NCBI RefSeq assembly: GCF_900112605.1
Contig: NZ_FOMJ01000002.1
Location: forward strand, 229,105 to 293,104
Direction of reading: 5' to 3'
DNA length: 64,000 nt
DNA from: Thiohalospira halophila DSM 15071
Lineage (GTDB): Bacteria > Pseudomonadota > Gammaproteobacteria > Thiohalospirales > Thiohalospiraceae
Made by a program: the position numbers and the translations under genes. This document shows, in pieces, positions 49,194 to 60,600 of this stretch; the first letter of the stretch is position 1, and each line of letters opens with the position of its first letter. Under the pieces are notes generated by a model. The model saw only the letters and a program-made list of their open reading frames with translations, was not told the DNA's origin and did not search any database.

Positions 49194-52067
49194 TCAGCCG
49201 GCCAGGCGGGCTACCCGGTCGCGCTGCTCGCGCAGCCCGGCCAGGTTGTTCTCCATCTCGGCGACCTTCTCCCGCTCCTTCTCCACCACCTCGGCGGGGG
49301 CCTTCTCCACGAAGTTCGGGTTCTCCAGCTTGCCGCGGGCGCGGCCCAGGTCCTTGTCCGCCTTCTCGATGGCCTTGTCCAGCCGGGCGAGTTCGGCGTC
49401 GCGGTCGATGAGGCCGGCCATGGGGACGAGGATCTTGAGATCGCCCACCAGGGCGGTGGCCGACTCCGGCTGCTCCTCGCCCTCGGCCAGCCAGGTCAGC
49501 GACTCCACCCGCGCCACGCCCCGGATGGCGGCGGCGTGGCGGTCCATGCGCTCGCGGTCGGTGGCGTCGCCGTCGGCCAGGACCACCGGCAGCGGTTTCC
49601 CGGGGGCGATGTCCATGCCGGAGCGGATCTGGCGGATCCCGAGGATGACCCGCTGCAGCCATTCCAGGTCGGCCTCGGCATCGGCATCGCGCCGGTCGGC
49701 ATCGGGCTCCGGCCAGGGCCGGTACTGGATGGTCTCCCCCTGAATGCCGGCCACCGGGGCCACGGACTGCCAGATGGACTCGGTGATGAAGGGCATCAGC
49801 GGGTGGGCCAGGCGCAGCGTGGTCTCCAGCACCCGCACCAGGGTGCGGCGGGTGCCGCGCCGGGCCGCCTCGCTGGCCTCGGGGTCGTTGAGGACCACCT
49901 TGGCCAGCTCCAGGTACCAGTCGCAGTACTCGTGCCAGATGAAGTCGTAGACCGCCTCGGCCATGTGATCGAAGCGGTAGGCGGCCAGGGCCTCGTCCAC
50001 GGCGGTCTCGGTGGCCTGGAGGCGGCTGATGATCCAGCGGTCCGCCGGCGAGAGTTCCACCTCGCCGCCGGCCGCGCCGCAGTCCCGGTCCTCGGTATTC
50101 ATGAGGACGAAGCGGGCGGCGTTCCAGAGCTTGTTGCAGAAGTTGCGGTAGCCCTGGACGCGACCCAGGTCGAAGTTGATGTCCCGTCCGCGGGAGGCCA
50201 GCGCGGCGAAGGTGAAGCGCAGGGCATCGGTGCCGAAGGCGGGGATCCCGTCGGGGAACTCCTCCCGGGTGGCGCGCTCGATGGCGGCGGCCTTCTCCGG
50301 CTGCATGAGGCCGTAGGTGCGCTTTTCCACCAGGGCGTCCAGGTCGATGCCGTCGATGAGGTCGATGGGGTCGAGGACGTTGCCCTTGGACTTGGACATC
50401 TTCTGGCCGTGGGCGTCGCGCACCAGGCCGTGGATGTAGATCTCCCGGAAGGGGACGTCGCCCATGAAGTAGACCCCCATCATGATCATCCGGGCGACCC
50501 AGAAGAAGATGATGTCGAAGCCGGTGACCAGCACCGAGGTGGGGTAGAAGGTGGCCAGCTCCGGGGTCTCCTCCGGCCAGCCCAGGGTGGAGAAGGGCCA
50601 CAGCGCCGACGAGAACCAGGTATCCAGCACATCCTCGTCCCGCGACAGGACCACGTCCTCGCCCAGGCCGTTCTCGGCCCGCACCGCCGCCTCGTCGTGG
50701 CCGACGTAGAGGTTGCCGGCGGCGTCGTACCAGGCGGGGATGCGGTGGCCCCACCAGAGCTGGCGGGAGATGCACCAGTCCTGGATGTTCTCCAGCCAGT
50801 TGTAGTAGGTGCGGTCCCAGTTGCCGGGGACGAACTGGATGTCGCCGTTGCGCACGGCGTTGATGGCCGGCTCGGTGATCCGGGCGTGGCCGCCGGGCTG
50901 GCCGTCGGCGGTGGTCTGCCGGGTGAGGTCGACGAACCACTGATCGGTGAGGAAGGGTTCGATGACGGCGCCGGAGCGGTCGCCGCGCGGCACGGTGAGG
51001 GTGTGGTCCTCGGTCTCCGCCAGCAGGCCGGCGGCCTCCAGGTCGGCCACCAGGGCCTCGCGGGCGGCGTAGCGGTCCAGGCCGCGGTAGCGCTCGGGCA
51101 CGGGGCCAGTCTCGATGGCGGCGGCATCCACCTCGCCGGCCTGCTCGGCCTCCACCCGCTCGAAGGCGTCGCGGATGGTCGCGGCCGGGGTGAAGGCGTT
51201 GAGCCGGGGCAGGCCGTGGCGGGCGCCCACGGCGGCGTCATTGAAGTCGTGGGCGGGGGTGATCTTCACGCAGCCGCTGCCGAACTCCGGGTCCACGTAC
51301 TCGTCGGCGACCACCGGGATCCGGCGCCCCACCAGGGGCAGCTCCACGAAGCGGCCCACCAGGTGGGCGTAGCGCTCGTCGTCCGGGTGGACGGCCACGG
51401 CGGTGTCGCCCAGCAGGGTCTCCGGCCGGGTGGTGGCGACGGTGAGGTGTTCGTCGCTGTCCGCCAGGGGGTAGCGCATGTGCCAGATGTGGCCGGCCTC
51501 CTCCTCGGAGACCACCTCCAGGTCGGAGACGGCGGTCTGCAGCACCGGGTCCCAGTTGACCAGGCGCTTGCCGCGATAGATGAGCCCCTCGTTGTAGAGG
51601 CGGACGAAGACGGCGGTGACCGCCTCGGAGAGCCCCTTGTCCATGGTGAAGCGCTCCCGGGACCAGTCCGGGGAGGCGCCCAGGCGGCGGAGCTGGCGGG
51701 TGATGTGGCCGCCGGATTCTGCCTTCCATTCCCAGACCTTCTCCACGAAGGTCTCCCGTCCCAGTTCGTGGCGGTGGGTTCCCTCGCCCTCCAGGCGGCG
51801 CTCCACCACCATCTGGGTGGCGATGCCGGCGTGGTCGGTGCCCGGCTGCCACAGCGTCCGGTCACCGGCCATGCGGTGCTGGCGGACCAGGGCATCCATG
51901 AGGGTGTCCTGGAAGGCGTGGCCCATGTGCAGGCTGCCCGTGACATTGGGCGGCGGGATCATGATGCAGAAGGGGTCGCCGTCGCCGTGGGGCTGGAAGT
52001 CGCCGCGCTCCTCCCACCACTGGTAGAGGGTCTGCTCGATGGAACGGGGGTCGTAGGTCTTCTCCAT
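49194..52067 (-). CDS. valS: Valyl-tRNA synthetase
   Basis: A 957-residue class I synthetase. HMGH (47-50) and KMSKS (in [17 protein letters not shown]) are the ATP signatures; the CP1 editing domain with [13 protein letters not shown] is present, and the C-terminal coiled-coil arm ([36 protein letters not shown]) is complete. Length and motifs match E. coli ValS (951). It follows an acidic hypothetical gene and holC in the order pepA-holC-(acidic gene)-valS. Good reading frame throughout. Confidence 0.98.
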   Translation of the reverse strand: MEKTYDPRSIEQTLYQWWEERGDFQPHGDGDPFCIMIPPPNVTGSLHMGHAFQDTLMDALVRQHRMAGDRTLWQPGTDHAGIATQMVVERRLEGEGTHRHELGRETFVEKVWEWKAESGGHITRQLRRLGASPDWSRERFTMDKGLSEAVTAVFVRLYNEGLIYRGKRLVNWDPVLQTAVSDLEVVSEEEAGHIWHMRYPLADSDEHLTVATTRPETLLGDTAVAVHPDDERYAHLVGRFVELPLVGRRIPVVADEYVDPEFGSGCVKITPAHDFNDAAVGARHGLPRLNAFTPAATIRDAFERVEAEQAGEVDAAAIETGPVPERYRGLDRYAAREALVADLEAAGLLAETEDHTLTVPRGDRSGAVIEPFLTDQWFVDLTRQTTADGQPGGHARITEPAINAVRNGDIQFVPGNWDRTYYNWLENIQDWCISRQLWWGHRIPAWYDAAGNLYVGHDEAAVRAENGLGEDVVLSRDEDVLDTWFSSALWPFSTLGWPEETPELATFYPTSVLVTGFDIIFFWVARMIMMGVYFMGDVPFREIYIHGLVRDAHGQKMSKSKGNVLDPIDLIDGIDLDALVEKRTYGLMQPEKAAAIERATREEFPDGIPAFGTDALRFTFAALASRGRDINFDLGRVQGYRNFCNKLWNAARFVLMNTEDRDCGAAGGEVELSPADRWIISRLQATETAVDEALAAYRFDHMAEAVYDFIWHEYCDWYLELAKVVLNDPEASEAARRGTRRTLVRVLETTLRLAHPLMPFITESIWQSVAPVAGIQGETIQYRPWPEPDADRRDADAEADLEWLQRVILGIRQIRSGMDIAPGKPLPVVLADGDATDRERMDRHAAAIRGVARVESLTWLAEGEEQPESATALVGDLKILVPMAGLIDRDAELARLDKAIEKADKDLGRARGKLENPNFVEKAPAEVVEKEREKVAEMENNLAGLREQRDRVARLAG

Positions 52068-52102
52068 GTCTCCGCCAGTCGGATGTGAAGGGAAGGCCCC
52101 GG

Positions 52103-52747
52103 CTATTTGCCGGAGCGGCTCTCGCTGATGAATTCGGCGATGATGTCGGGCAGGCGCGCCTTGAGCCGGCGGTGGATGGCGTTCTTCAGCGCCGTGGAGA
52201 CGCGCTCCATCTCGTGGTCCACCGCCTCGACGACGATGCCGTCCAGGCGGGACTCCACGTCGGCGGCCAGGTGGTCGGCCAGGCGCTGGAGTTCGTCGTC
52301 GGAGAGGCCGGTGGCCGGGGCCACGGCGGGGTTCACCACGTCGTCCACCACCGGGACGCCGTCGGCGTCCCGGGAGGGGGCGGCGGCCGGATTGGCGCCG
52401 TCGGTCTCCTCGGCGTCCAGCGGGATGGCGTTATCCTCGGGGGCCGGGCCGTCACCCAGGGCGCCTCCCTCGGCGGGCGTGGGGCCCTCGGTCGGCTCCG
52501 CCTCGCCGGCGAGCTCCACCGCGTCGGGGTCAGTGGCGGGCTCCGCCTCCGGCTCGGGGGCCGGATCGGGTTCTTCCTGGCCGCCACCGATGAGGTCGGC
52601 CAGGTCCTGCTCCAGGGCGGCCGTATTGGCGTAGGTCTCGCCGCCCCCGGCCCCCTCTCCGGCTTCCTGTTCGGCCGCCCGCTCGGCCGCCTCCACCGGG
52701 TTGTCGCTGGCTTCCGGTTCGACTTGCGGGTCGCGCTCTTCGCTCAC
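52103..52747 (-). CDS. Acidic low-complexity protein between holC and valS
   Basis: A 214-residue protein. Residues 1-140 are Glu/Asp/Pro/Ala/Gly-rich and probably disordered; only the end is ordered: [59 protein letters not shown] is a conserved-looking helical region. I do not assign a family. It overlaps holC by 4 bases (ATGA), so it is a translated member of the pepA-holC-X-valS operon. The highly acidic composition agrees with a halophilic lifestyle. Similar short-helix proteins occur at the same place in some relatives. Confidence 0.75.
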   Translation of the reverse strand: MSEERDPQVEPEASDNPVEAAERAAEQEAGEGAGGGETYANTAALEQDLADLIGGGQEEPDPAPEPEAEPATDPDAVELAGEAEPTEGPTPAEGGALGDGPAPEDNAIPLDAEETDGANPAAAPSRDADGVPVVDDVVNPAVAPATGLSDDELQRLADHLAADVESRLDGIVVEAVDHEMERVSTALKNAIHRRLKARLPDIIAEFISESRSGK

Positions 52748-53178
52748 GCCGCTGCCTCCTCGATGCGGTGGTGGTGGAGGGAGTAGCCGCGATCCCGGTA
52801 GAAGGCGAAGCGTCGCCGACCGGGGTCACGGACCGCCGGATCCTGGTTGACGACCTCGGCCACGCGCTCGAACTGGCTGAAGAAGAGCGGCGGCTCCGGG
52901 GCCCGGTTCACCAGCAGGTCGAAGGTCGCCGGCGGCTGGTCGCCGCTGCCGAGGACCACGGCCGTGTCGTCACTGCCGGGGCTGCGTTCGTGGGGGAGGA
53001 AGGCGCGGTCGCGGAAGGTCCAGAGCCGCTCGTCCAGCTGGGCGGCATCGGCCTCGTCGGCGCAGTGGATGAAGATCCGCAGGCCGCGCCGCCACGCCTT
53101 CTCCACCAGGCGGCACGTGTAGTGGTCACGCTGGCCGGGATCGGCGTCGGCCAGGATGTAGAAGTCCACCCGCGTCAT
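52744..53178 (-). CDS. holC: DNA polymerase III chi subunit
   Basis: A 144-residue HolC. VDFYILADADPGQRDHYTCRLVEKAWRRGLRIFIHCADEADAAQLDERLWTF is the family N-terminal region and FDLLVNRAPEPPLFFSQFERVAEVVNQD the C-terminal one. It links the clamp loader (through psi) to single-strand DNA-binding protein. ATG at 53178 starts 4 bases after the pepA stop. Slight shortness is normal. The pepA-holC-valS order is conserved. Confidence 0.93.
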   Translation of the reverse strand: MTRVDFYILADADPGQRDHYTCRLVEKAWRRGLRIFIHCADEADAAQLDERLWTFRDRAFLPHERSPGSDDTAVVLGSGDQPPATFDLLVNRAPEPPLFFSQFERVAEVVNQDPAVRDPGRRRFAFYRDRGYSLHHHRIEEAAA

Positions 53179-53182
53179 GTCC

Positions 53183-54673
53183 TCAGCCGCCGCTACGCTC
53201 CACCAGGTAGTGGGTGAGCAGCGGCACCGGCCGCCCGGTGGCACCCTTCTCGCTGCCGGTCACCCAGGCGGAGCCGGCGATATCCAGGTGGGCCCAGCGC
53301 ATCTTGCGGGTGTACCGGGAGAGGAAGCAGCCGGCGGTGATGGTGCCGGCCTCGCGCCCGCCCACGTTGGCCATGTCCGCGAAGTTGCTCTTGAGCGCCT
53401 CCTGGTACTCCTCCCACAGCGGCAGTTCCCAGGCGCGGTCGCCGCTCTCGCGGCCGGCGTCCAGGAGGTCGTTGACCAGCGGCGGGTGGTTGCCCAGGAC
53501 CGCCGAGGCCTCGCGCCCCAGGGCCACCAGGCAGGCGCCGGTGAGGGTGGCCAGGTCCACCACCGCCTCCGGGTCGTAGCGCTCCGCCCAGGTCAGGGCG
53601 TCGGCCAGGATGAGGCGGCCCTCGGCGTCGGTGTTGAGGATCTCCACCGTCTGGCCGGAGAGGGTGGTCACCACATCGCCGGGCTTCACCGCGTTGCCGT
53701 CGGGCATGTTCTCCACGGCGGGGACAATGCCGACGACGTTGAGCGGCAGCTCCAGCTCCGCCACCGCCGCCAGGGTGCCCAGCACCCCGGCGGCGCCCAT
53801 CATGTCGTACTTCATCTCGTCCATGCCCTGGCCGGGCTTGATGGAGATCCCGCCGGAGTCGAAGGTGACCCCCTTGCCCACCAGCACCACCGGCCGGCCG
53901 TCGCCGCCGCCGTTGTACTCCACGGTGATGAGCTGGGGCTCCTGGGCGCTGCCCCGGGCCACGGCGAGGAGGGCGCCCATGCCCTCGCGCTCCATGGCGG
54001 GGCGGTCCAGGGTGCTGACGTTGAGGCTGGTGTAGCGGTTGCCCAGCTCCCGGGCCTGCTCGGCCAGCCAGGCCGGGGTGCAGACATTGCCGGGGGTGTT
54101 GCCGAGGTCCCGTGCCAGGTGGACGCCCTCGGCGATGGCGCGGCCGGTGGCCACGGCCCGCTCGCCCACGGCGAGGTCGCGCCGGTTGGGCACCGCCAGG
54201 GTGATCTTGCGCAGGGGCCGACGCGTGGTCTCGCTGCGGCTCTTGTAGTCGTCGAAGCGGTAGAGGGCGTGGTGGGCGGTGCGCACCGCCTGGTTCACCC
54301 GCCAGGCTAGGTCGCGGCCCTTCACCGGCAGCTCGGTGAGGTAGCTCACCGCCTCCATGGAGCCGGTCTCGTCCAGGGTCTTCACCGCCGTGGTGGTGAG
54401 CTTGCGGTACTGGCTGTCGGCCAGTTCGCGCTCCCGGCCACAGCCCACCAGCAGGATGCGATCGCAGAGGGTGCCGCTGACGTTGTGCAGGAGCAGGGTC
54501 TGGCCCAGCCGGCCCTCCATGTCCCCCCGCCGGATGAGGGAGGAGATGTAGCCGCCGGAGGCGTCGTCCAGGCGCTGGGCGGCGGCGGAGAGGCGGCGTG
54601 GCTCGAAGACGCCGACCACCACACAGGCCGAGCGCTGCTTTTCCGGGTTGCCGCTCTTGACGGTGAATTCCAT
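53183..54673 (-). CDS. pepA: Leucyl aminopeptidase (cytosol aminopeptidase)
   Basis: A 496-residue M17 metallopeptidase. [28 protein letters not shown] contains Lys and Asp metal ligands and [14 protein letters not shown] the remaining Asp/Glu and Arg; two-metal catalysis. Related enterobacterial PepA also helps Xer recombination and regulates carAB. ATG at 54673 is preferred to an upstream start because it begins MEFTVKSG as in the family and has AGGAGAGGGGGA upstream. It is divergent from lptF in a 200-bp gap that holds no further gene. Confidence 0.96.
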   Translation of the reverse strand: MEFTVKSGNPEKQRSACVVVGVFEPRRLSAAAQRLDDASGGYISSLIRRGDMEGRLGQTLLLHNVSGTLCDRILLVGCGRERELADSQYRKLTTTAVKTLDETGSMEAVSYLTELPVKGRDLAWRVNQAVRTAHHALYRFDDYKSRSETTRRPLRKITLAVPNRRDLAVGERAVATGRAIAEGVHLARDLGNTPGNVCTPAWLAEQARELGNRYTSLNVSTLDRPAMEREGMGALLAVARGSAQEPQLITVEYNGGGDGRPVVLVGKGVTFDSGGISIKPGQGMDEMKYDMMGAAGVLGTLAAVAELELPLNVVGIVPAVENMPDGNAVKPGDVVTTLSGQTVEILNTDAEGRLILADALTWAERYDPEAVVDLATLTGACLVALGREASAVLGNHPPLVNDLLDAGRESGDRAWELPLWEEYQEALKSNFADMANVGGREAGTITAGCFLSRYTRKMRWAHLDIAGSAWVTGSEKGATGRPVPLLTHYLVERSGG

Positions 54674-54873
54674 GGGGGTCCCCCTCTCCTGCGATGCCCG
54701 CTTCCTTCGGTCAGCGGCGTTGGCGTACACTGCCTCAGCGGGCAGAAAACGGTTCGGATTCCCCCAGTGTACCTCAGACGGCTGGAAATACTAAGTCTTG
54801 TCGGGCCGGCGTGCCCCGTGCGCCGTCGGTCGAGGGATGGTTACGCGAAGGATTCGGATAGGCGGGGCGAGCC

Positions 54874-55974
54874 GTGATCCTCGACCGCTACCTTGCCCGG
54901 GAGATCGGCGCCAACTGGGTGGGGGCGGCGCTGGTGCTGACCCTCATCTTCGCCGGCCAGCAGGTGGTTCGCATCCTGGATCGGGTGGTCAGTGGTGACC
55001 TCAAGGGGCCGGTGGTGCTGGATCTGGTGGGATATACCCTGCTGGGCAATCTCACCATTCTGCTGCCCTTCGCCCTCTACCTGGCCATCCTGCTCGGCAT
55101 CGGCCGCCTCTACCGCGACAGCGAGATGGCCGCCATGGCCGCCTGCGGCTACGGCGAGCTGCAGGTGGCGCGCACCGTGGGCGCCTTCGCCCTGGTGGTG
55201 ACCCTCATCAGTCTGGCCTGGGGCCTCTGGGGGTCCCCCTGGGCGGAGCGCTCCTTCCAGCAGACCTGGGAGGCCGCCTCGCGGACCACCGGCGTGGCCG
55301 GCCTCACCCCCGGGGCCTTCAATGAATTCTCCACCCGGGACGGCCCCGGTGTGCTCTATGCCGAGGGCGTGGAGCGTGACACCGGGGAACTCACCGGCGT
55401 CTTCATCCGGACACCGGCGCTGGAGGCCGGGGAGTCGGTGATCGTCGCCGCGACCGGGCGCCAGTTCCGCGATCCCCTGAGCGGCCGGCGTTTCCTGGAG
55501 CTGGAGGACGGTGCCCGGTACGAGGGGGAGCCGGGCCGGGGCGATTTCCGGATCACTGCCTTCGAGCGCCAGCGCGTCCACCTGCCGGCGCCGGACCCGG
55601 TGGTGGTGGATGACCTGGCGACGCTGCCCACCGCGGCCCTGCTGGCCAGCGACGACCCGGAATTCCGCGCCGAATTCCACTGGCGCCTGGCCATCCCCCT
55701 CTCCACCCTGCCGCTGGCGCTGCTGGCGGTCCCGCTGGCGCGCACCTCGCCGCGGCAGGGGCGCTACTCCCGGCTCTTCACGGCGCTGCTGCTGTTCATG
55801 CTCTACGGCAACCTCATGGGGCTCGCCCGGGGCTGGGTGGAGTCGGGCAAGGTGCCGGAGCCGGTGGGCCTCTGGTGGGTCCACGCCCTGGTACTCATCC
55901 TGGCCGGGGCGATGCTGGCCGGCGGCCAGCGGTTGCGCCAGCCCCGCAAACGGCCGAGGCGAACGCCGGCATGA
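54874..55974 (+). CDS. lptF: LPS export permease LptF
   Basis: A 366-residue inner-membrane permease of the LptB2FGC transporter that extracts lipopolysaccharide. Starts with GTG (MILDRYLAREIGANW). Six membrane helices surround a periplasmic beta-jellyroll domain (about 130-265). RLYRDSEMAAMAACGYGELQVARTVG is the YjgP/YjgQ coupling region that contacts LptB. Divergent from pepA as in many Gammaproteobacteria. Overlaps lptG by 4 bases. Confidence 0.95.
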   Translation: MILDRYLAREIGANWVGAALVLTLIFAGQQVVRILDRVVSGDLKGPVVLDLVGYTLLGNLTILLPFALYLAILLGIGRLYRDSEMAAMAACGYGELQVARTVGAFALVVTLISLAWGLWGSPWAERSFQQTWEAASRTTGVAGLTPGAFNEFSTRDGPGVLYAEGVERDTGELTGVFIRTPALEAGESVIVAATGRQFRDPLSGRRFLELEDGARYEGEPGRGDFRITAFERQRVHLPAPDPVVVDDLATLPTAALLASDDPEFRAEFHWRLAIPLSTLPLALLAVPLARTSPRQGRYSRLFTALLLFMLYGNLMGLARGWVESGKVPEPVGLWWVHALVLILAGAMLAGGQRLRQPRKRPRRTPA

Positions 55975-57020
55975 GGCGCCTGGACCGCTACATCGCCGCC
56001 ACCGTCATCGGCTCCACCCTCACCGCCCTGGCGGTGCTGCTGGCGCTCTACATCTTCATCACCTTCGTGGAGGAGGTGGGGGACGCGGGGGCCCTGCGCG
56101 CCCTCTGGTACACCCTGCTCACGGTCCCGCGCTGGACCGGCGAACTCTTCCCCGTTGCCGCCCTCCTGGGCGGGCTCATGGGGCTGGGCCGGCTGGCCGG
56201 CTCCAGCGAGCTGACGGTGATGCGGGCGGCGGGGATGTCCATGGGCCGGATTACCGGCGCGGTCTTCGCCGGCGGCCTGGTGCTGGTGGTGGGCGTGGTC
56301 GCGGTGGGTGAGGGCATCGCCCCCCACGCCAGCGCCGAGGCCCAGCGGCTGGAATCGGGGGGAGGGGGCAGCGCCCTGCGCCTGCCCGCCGGCGCCGTCT
56401 GGCTGCGCGCCGGCGCCTGGGTGGTCCACGCCGACCGGGTGGTGGATCGCGGCCACCTGCGCGAGGTTACCGCCTTCCGCTACGCCGGCGGGGGCGAACT
56501 CACCGCCATGGCGCGGGCGGCGGCCGTGCGCCACGACGGCGAGAGCTGGAGCTTCCGCGACGTCGCCCTGACCCGCTTCGGCGAGGGGCGCCTGGAGGTA
56601 AAGGAGCGGCCAGCCCTGGCGTGGGAGGGGGGGCCGGATCCCGCCATGATGGACCTGGTGACCACCGAGCCGCGCCTGCTGGGGATGGTCGACCTCTGGG
56701 ACTACGTCGACTACCTGGAGGCCAACGACCTCAACAGCGACGCCGCCCGGCTGGCGCTGTGGCGCAAGCTCATCAGCCCCCTGACCACCGCCGGCATGCT
56801 GCTGCTGGCGCTGCCCTTCGTCATGGGCTCCCTGCGCACGGTGAGCGTGGGGACCCGGGTCTTCGTGGGAACGCTGGCGGGGATCGTCTTCTTCCTGTTC
56901 AACAACAGCTTCGGCAACCTGGCCGTGGTCTACGGCCTGTCGCCGCTGCTGGGCGCCGGTTTCCCCACGCTGGTGGTCTTTGTCGCTGCCGGGGTCATGG
57001 CCTGGCGGATCCGGAAGTAG
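55971..57020 (+). CDS. lptG: LPS export permease LptG
   Basis: A 349-residue partner of LptF. MRRLDRYIAATVIGSTLTALAVLLALYIF begins helix 1; GLGRLAGSSELTVMRAAGMSMGRITGAVF is the coupling helix region, SSELTVMRAAG being typical; a jellyroll follows (about 135-260), then helices 4-6. It forms the lateral gate that accepts LPS. ATG overlaps lptF stop. Convergent with the RDD gene, 26 bp apart. Confidence 0.95.
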   Translation: MRRLDRYIAATVIGSTLTALAVLLALYIFITFVEEVGDAGALRALWYTLLTVPRWTGELFPVAALLGGLMGLGRLAGSSELTVMRAAGMSMGRITGAVFAGGLVLVVGVVAVGEGIAPHASAEAQRLESGGGGSALRLPAGAVWLRAGAWVVHADRVVDRGHLREVTAFRYAGGGELTAMARAAAVRHDGESWSFRDVALTRFGEGRLEVKERPALAWEGGPDPAMMDLVTTEPRLLGMVDLWDYVDYLEANDLNSDAARLALWRKLISPLTTAGMLLLALPFVMGSLRTVSVGTRVFVGTLAGIVFFLFNNSFGNLAVVYGLSPLLGAGFPTLVVFVAAGVMAWRIRK

Positions 57021-57045
57021 GTTCCGGGCGTCGGACAGGCGCCGG

Positions 57046-57561
57046 TCAGACCGGCGAGCGAGGGCTCCCCTTGGGCAGGCGGACCACCCGCGTCTCCGAG
57101 AAGCGGTCCCGCCAGCCGCCGGGCCACTGATCGAGGACGACCCAGGCGAGTCCGGCCAAGGCCAGGAGATCGCCGGGGATCGCCGGGAGGAAGAGGTCCT
57201 CCGGTGCCAGCATCTTGATGACCCCGGCACCCAGCACGGCCCAGGCCGGCAGGGCGGAGAAGACGCGCAGGACCACCTGCAGCCAGCTCATGCCGCCGCC
57301 GGCCGCCGCCTCCACCCGCAGCCGCCAGGCGCGCATCCCCAGGGTCTGGCCGGCCCGCGTCCAGAAGAAGCCGAAGTAGGCGAATAGCAGGCCGAAGATC
57401 CAGGTGGCGTAGAAGGGGTTGTTGGCCGAGAAGGCCTGACCCTGGTTCAGCGGCAGGACCACGGCCGTGCCGATGAAGAGGATGGCGAGGCCCACCATGC
57501 TGTCGTAGAGGACGGCCATGGAGCGGGTGAGCAGGGTGGCGGGGGGCAGTGATTCGGACAT
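57046..57561 (-). CDS. RDD-family membrane protein
   Basis: A 171-residue membrane protein of the RDD family: [17 protein letters not shown] has the Arg and Asp of the name, and [17 protein letters not shown] is the second conserved segment. Three or four helices. Members can be Na+/H+ exchangers or have unknown roles; in this position, convergent with lptFG, it is common in Gammaproteobacteria. A small hairpin CGCCGG/CCGGCG (57040-57056) overlaps its stop codon region. It is divergent from purL. Confidence 0.88.
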   Translation of the reverse strand: MSESLPPATLLTRSMAVLYDSMVGLAILFIGTAVVLPLNQGQAFSANNPFYATWIFGLLFAYFGFFWTRAGQTLGMRAWRLRVEAAAGGGMSWLQVVLRVFSALPAWAVLGAGVIKMLAPEDLFLPAIPGDLLALAGLAWVVLDQWPGGWRDRFSETRVVRLPKGSPRSPV

Positions 57562-57667
57562 GATCGGATCCTACCACGGTGGATGGCCGGCGAGGCTGCA
57601 TGGACCGCCCCGGCTGGAGTACCCTGTGCACCCCGCGCCCGTCGGCGCCCGCGAACCCGGACAAGCG

Positions 57668-60600
57668 ATGCTGACACGACTCGGAAACCCGGCCCTCCCC
57701 GACCACGAGCACCGCCGCCTCTTCGCCGCCCTGCAGGCGGTGATCCCCGACCTGCGGGGCCTGGGCGCGCGCCACGTCTACTTTGCCGACTTCGAGGTCC
57801 GCCCCGACGAGGCGGCCATCCAGCGGCTGGATGCCCTGGTGGCGGACGAGCCCGGCGGCAGCACGGCCCACGAGAAGGGCACCGCCCTGCTGGTGACCCC
57901 GCGGCCGGGGACCATCTCCCCCTGGTCCACGCGGGCCACCGAGATCGCCCGGCTCTGCAACCTGCACAACCTGCGGCGGCTGGAGCGCGGCCGGCTCTTC
58001 TGGCTGGAGCGCGCCGGCGGCGAGCTGGACGACCACATGGTCGCCGCCGTCGCCGGCCTGCTCCACGACCGCATGATGGAGGTCATCGAGCCGTGGGACC
58101 CGGAGACCGCCGGCGCCGGCCTCTTCCAGGACGCCCATCCCCGGCCGCTCTCCCGGGTGGACCTGCTGGGCGGCGGGCGCGCGGCGCTGGCCGCGGCGGA
58201 CGCCGAGCTGGGGCTCGCCCTGGCCGATGACGAGATGGACTATCTCGTGGAGAACTTCCGCGATCTGGGGCGCAACCCCACGGATGCGGAGCTGATGATG
58301 TTCGCCCAGGCGAACTCCGAGCACTGCCGGCACAAGGTCTTCAACGCCGACTGGGTCATCGACGGCGAGGACCAGCAGACGACGCTCTTCTCCATGATCC
58401 GGGAGAGCTACAAGGCCAGCCCGGACGGCATCCTCTCCGCCTACAAGGACAACTCCGCCGTCATGGCCGGCCATCCGGCCCGGCGGCTGATGGCCGACCC
58501 GGACGGCGCCTACCGCTGGCGGGACGAGCCGGCGGACCTGCTGATGAAGGTGGAGACCCACAACCACCCCACCGCCATCGCCCCCCATCCCGGCGCGGCC
58601 ACCGGCGCCGGCGGCGAGATCCGGGACGAGGCGGCCACCGGCCGCGGCTCCCGGACCAAGGCGGGGCTCTCCGGCTTCACCGTCTCCGACCTGCGCATCC
58701 CCGGCAAGGAGGAGCCCTGGGAGCGCGACCACGGCCGCCCGGAGCGCATCGCCTCGCCCCTGGACATCATGATCCGCGGCCCCATCGGCGCCGCGGCCTT
58801 CAACAACGAGTTCGGCCGGCCCAACCTGGCCGGCTACTTCCGTACCTACGAGCAGGATGCCCCCGGCCCCGAGGGCGTCGGCGTGCGCGGTTACCACAAG
58901 CCGGTGATGCTCGCCGGCGGCATGGGCCACATCCGCCGGGAGCTGGTGGAGAAGGGCGACATCCCCGCCGGGGCGCCGCTGGTGGTCCTGGGCGGCCCCG
59001 GCATGCCCATCGGCCTGGGGGGCGGCGCCGCCTCGAGCCGCACCGGCGGCGAGGCGGACGCGGAGCTGGACTTCGCCTCCGTCCAGCGCGGCAACCCGGA
59101 GATGCAGCGCCGCGCCCAGGAGGTCATCGACCGCTGCTGGGCCCAGGGTGAGGCCAGCCCCATCCTCTCCATCCACGACGTGGGCGCCGGCGGCCTCTCC
59201 AACGCCCTGCCGGAGCTGGTGGACGACGCCGAGCGCGGCGGCCGCTTCGAGCTGCGCGCCATCCCCAGCGACGACGCCGGCATGACGCCCCTGGCCATCT
59301 GGTGCAACGAGTCCCAGGAGCGCTACGTCCTGGCCGTGGCGCCGGAGCGGCTGGACGACTTCGCCGCCCTGTGCGAGCGCGAGCGCTGCCCCTGGGCGGT
59401 GGTGGGGGAGGCCACCGACGAGCGCCAGCTCTACGTGGGCGACGGCCACTTCGAGGAGCCGGCGGTGGACATGCCGCTGGACCTCCTTCTGGGCAAGCCG
59501 CCGCGCATGCGCCGGGAGGTCCACCACCACCCCTTCGCCAAGCCGGCGCTGAAGACGGCGGAAATTGAACCCGCGGCCGCCCTGGAGCGGGTGCTGCGCC
59601 TGCCGGCGGTGGGCTCCAAGTCCTTCCTCATTACCATCGGCGACCGCACCATCACCGGCCAGGTGGCCCGGGACCAGATGGTCGGCCCCTGGCAGGTCCC
59701 GGTGGCCGACGCCGCCGTCACCCTCGCCGACTACAGCGGTTACACCGGCGAGGCCATGGCGGTGGGTGAGCGCTCACCGGTGGCGGTCCTCCACGCCGCC
59801 GCCTCCGCGCGCATGGCGGTGGGGGAGGCGCTCACCAACCTCGCCTCCGCCCACGTGGAGCGGCTGGCCGGGGTGGCGCTCTCCGCCAACTGGATGGCCG
59901 CCGTGGGCACGCCGGGGGAGGATGCCGGCCTCTTCGACGCCGTGCGTGCGGTGGGTGCCGAGCTCTGCCCGGCGCTGGGCGTCTCCATCCCCGTGGGCAA
60001 GGACAGCCTCTCCATGCGCACCGTCTGGCAGGAGGGGGGCGAGGAGCAGCGCGTGACCTCGCCGCTGACCCTCATCGTCTCCGCCTTCTCGCCGGTGGCC
60101 GACGTGCGCCGCACCGCCACCCCGCAACTGCGGCCGGACATCGGCGGCGACCTCATCCTGGTGGACCTGGGCAAGGGCGCCAATCGCCTGGGCGCCTCCG
60201 CGCTGGCGCAGGTCCACGACCAGGTGGGCCACCACCCGCCGGATCTGGACGACCCCGAGGCCCTGCGCCGCTTCTTCGACGCCATCCAGGGCCTGCTCCA
60301 CGAGGGGCGCATCGTCGCCTACCACGACCGCTCCGACGGCGGCCTGGCCACCACCCTGGCGGAGATGGCCTTCGCCGGCCGCTGCGGCGTGGAGGCGAGC
60401 CTGGACAGCCTGGGCGACGACCCGCTGGCCGTCCTCTTCGCCGAGGAGCTGGGCGCCGTCCTCCAGGTGCGCCACACCGATACCGACGAGGTCCTCTCCA
60501 CCCTGCGCGAGGCGGGGCTGGGGCGCATGAGCCACGTCATCGGCCAGCCGGTGGCCGGGCACCAGCGCCTGGTCCTGCGCCACGGCGGCCGGGCGGTCAT

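Noticed and set aside
57518..57667. N-terminal extension of PurL
   Set aside because: The extra 50 codons overlap the divergent RDD gene start and have no homology; the ATG at 57668 matches the family start.
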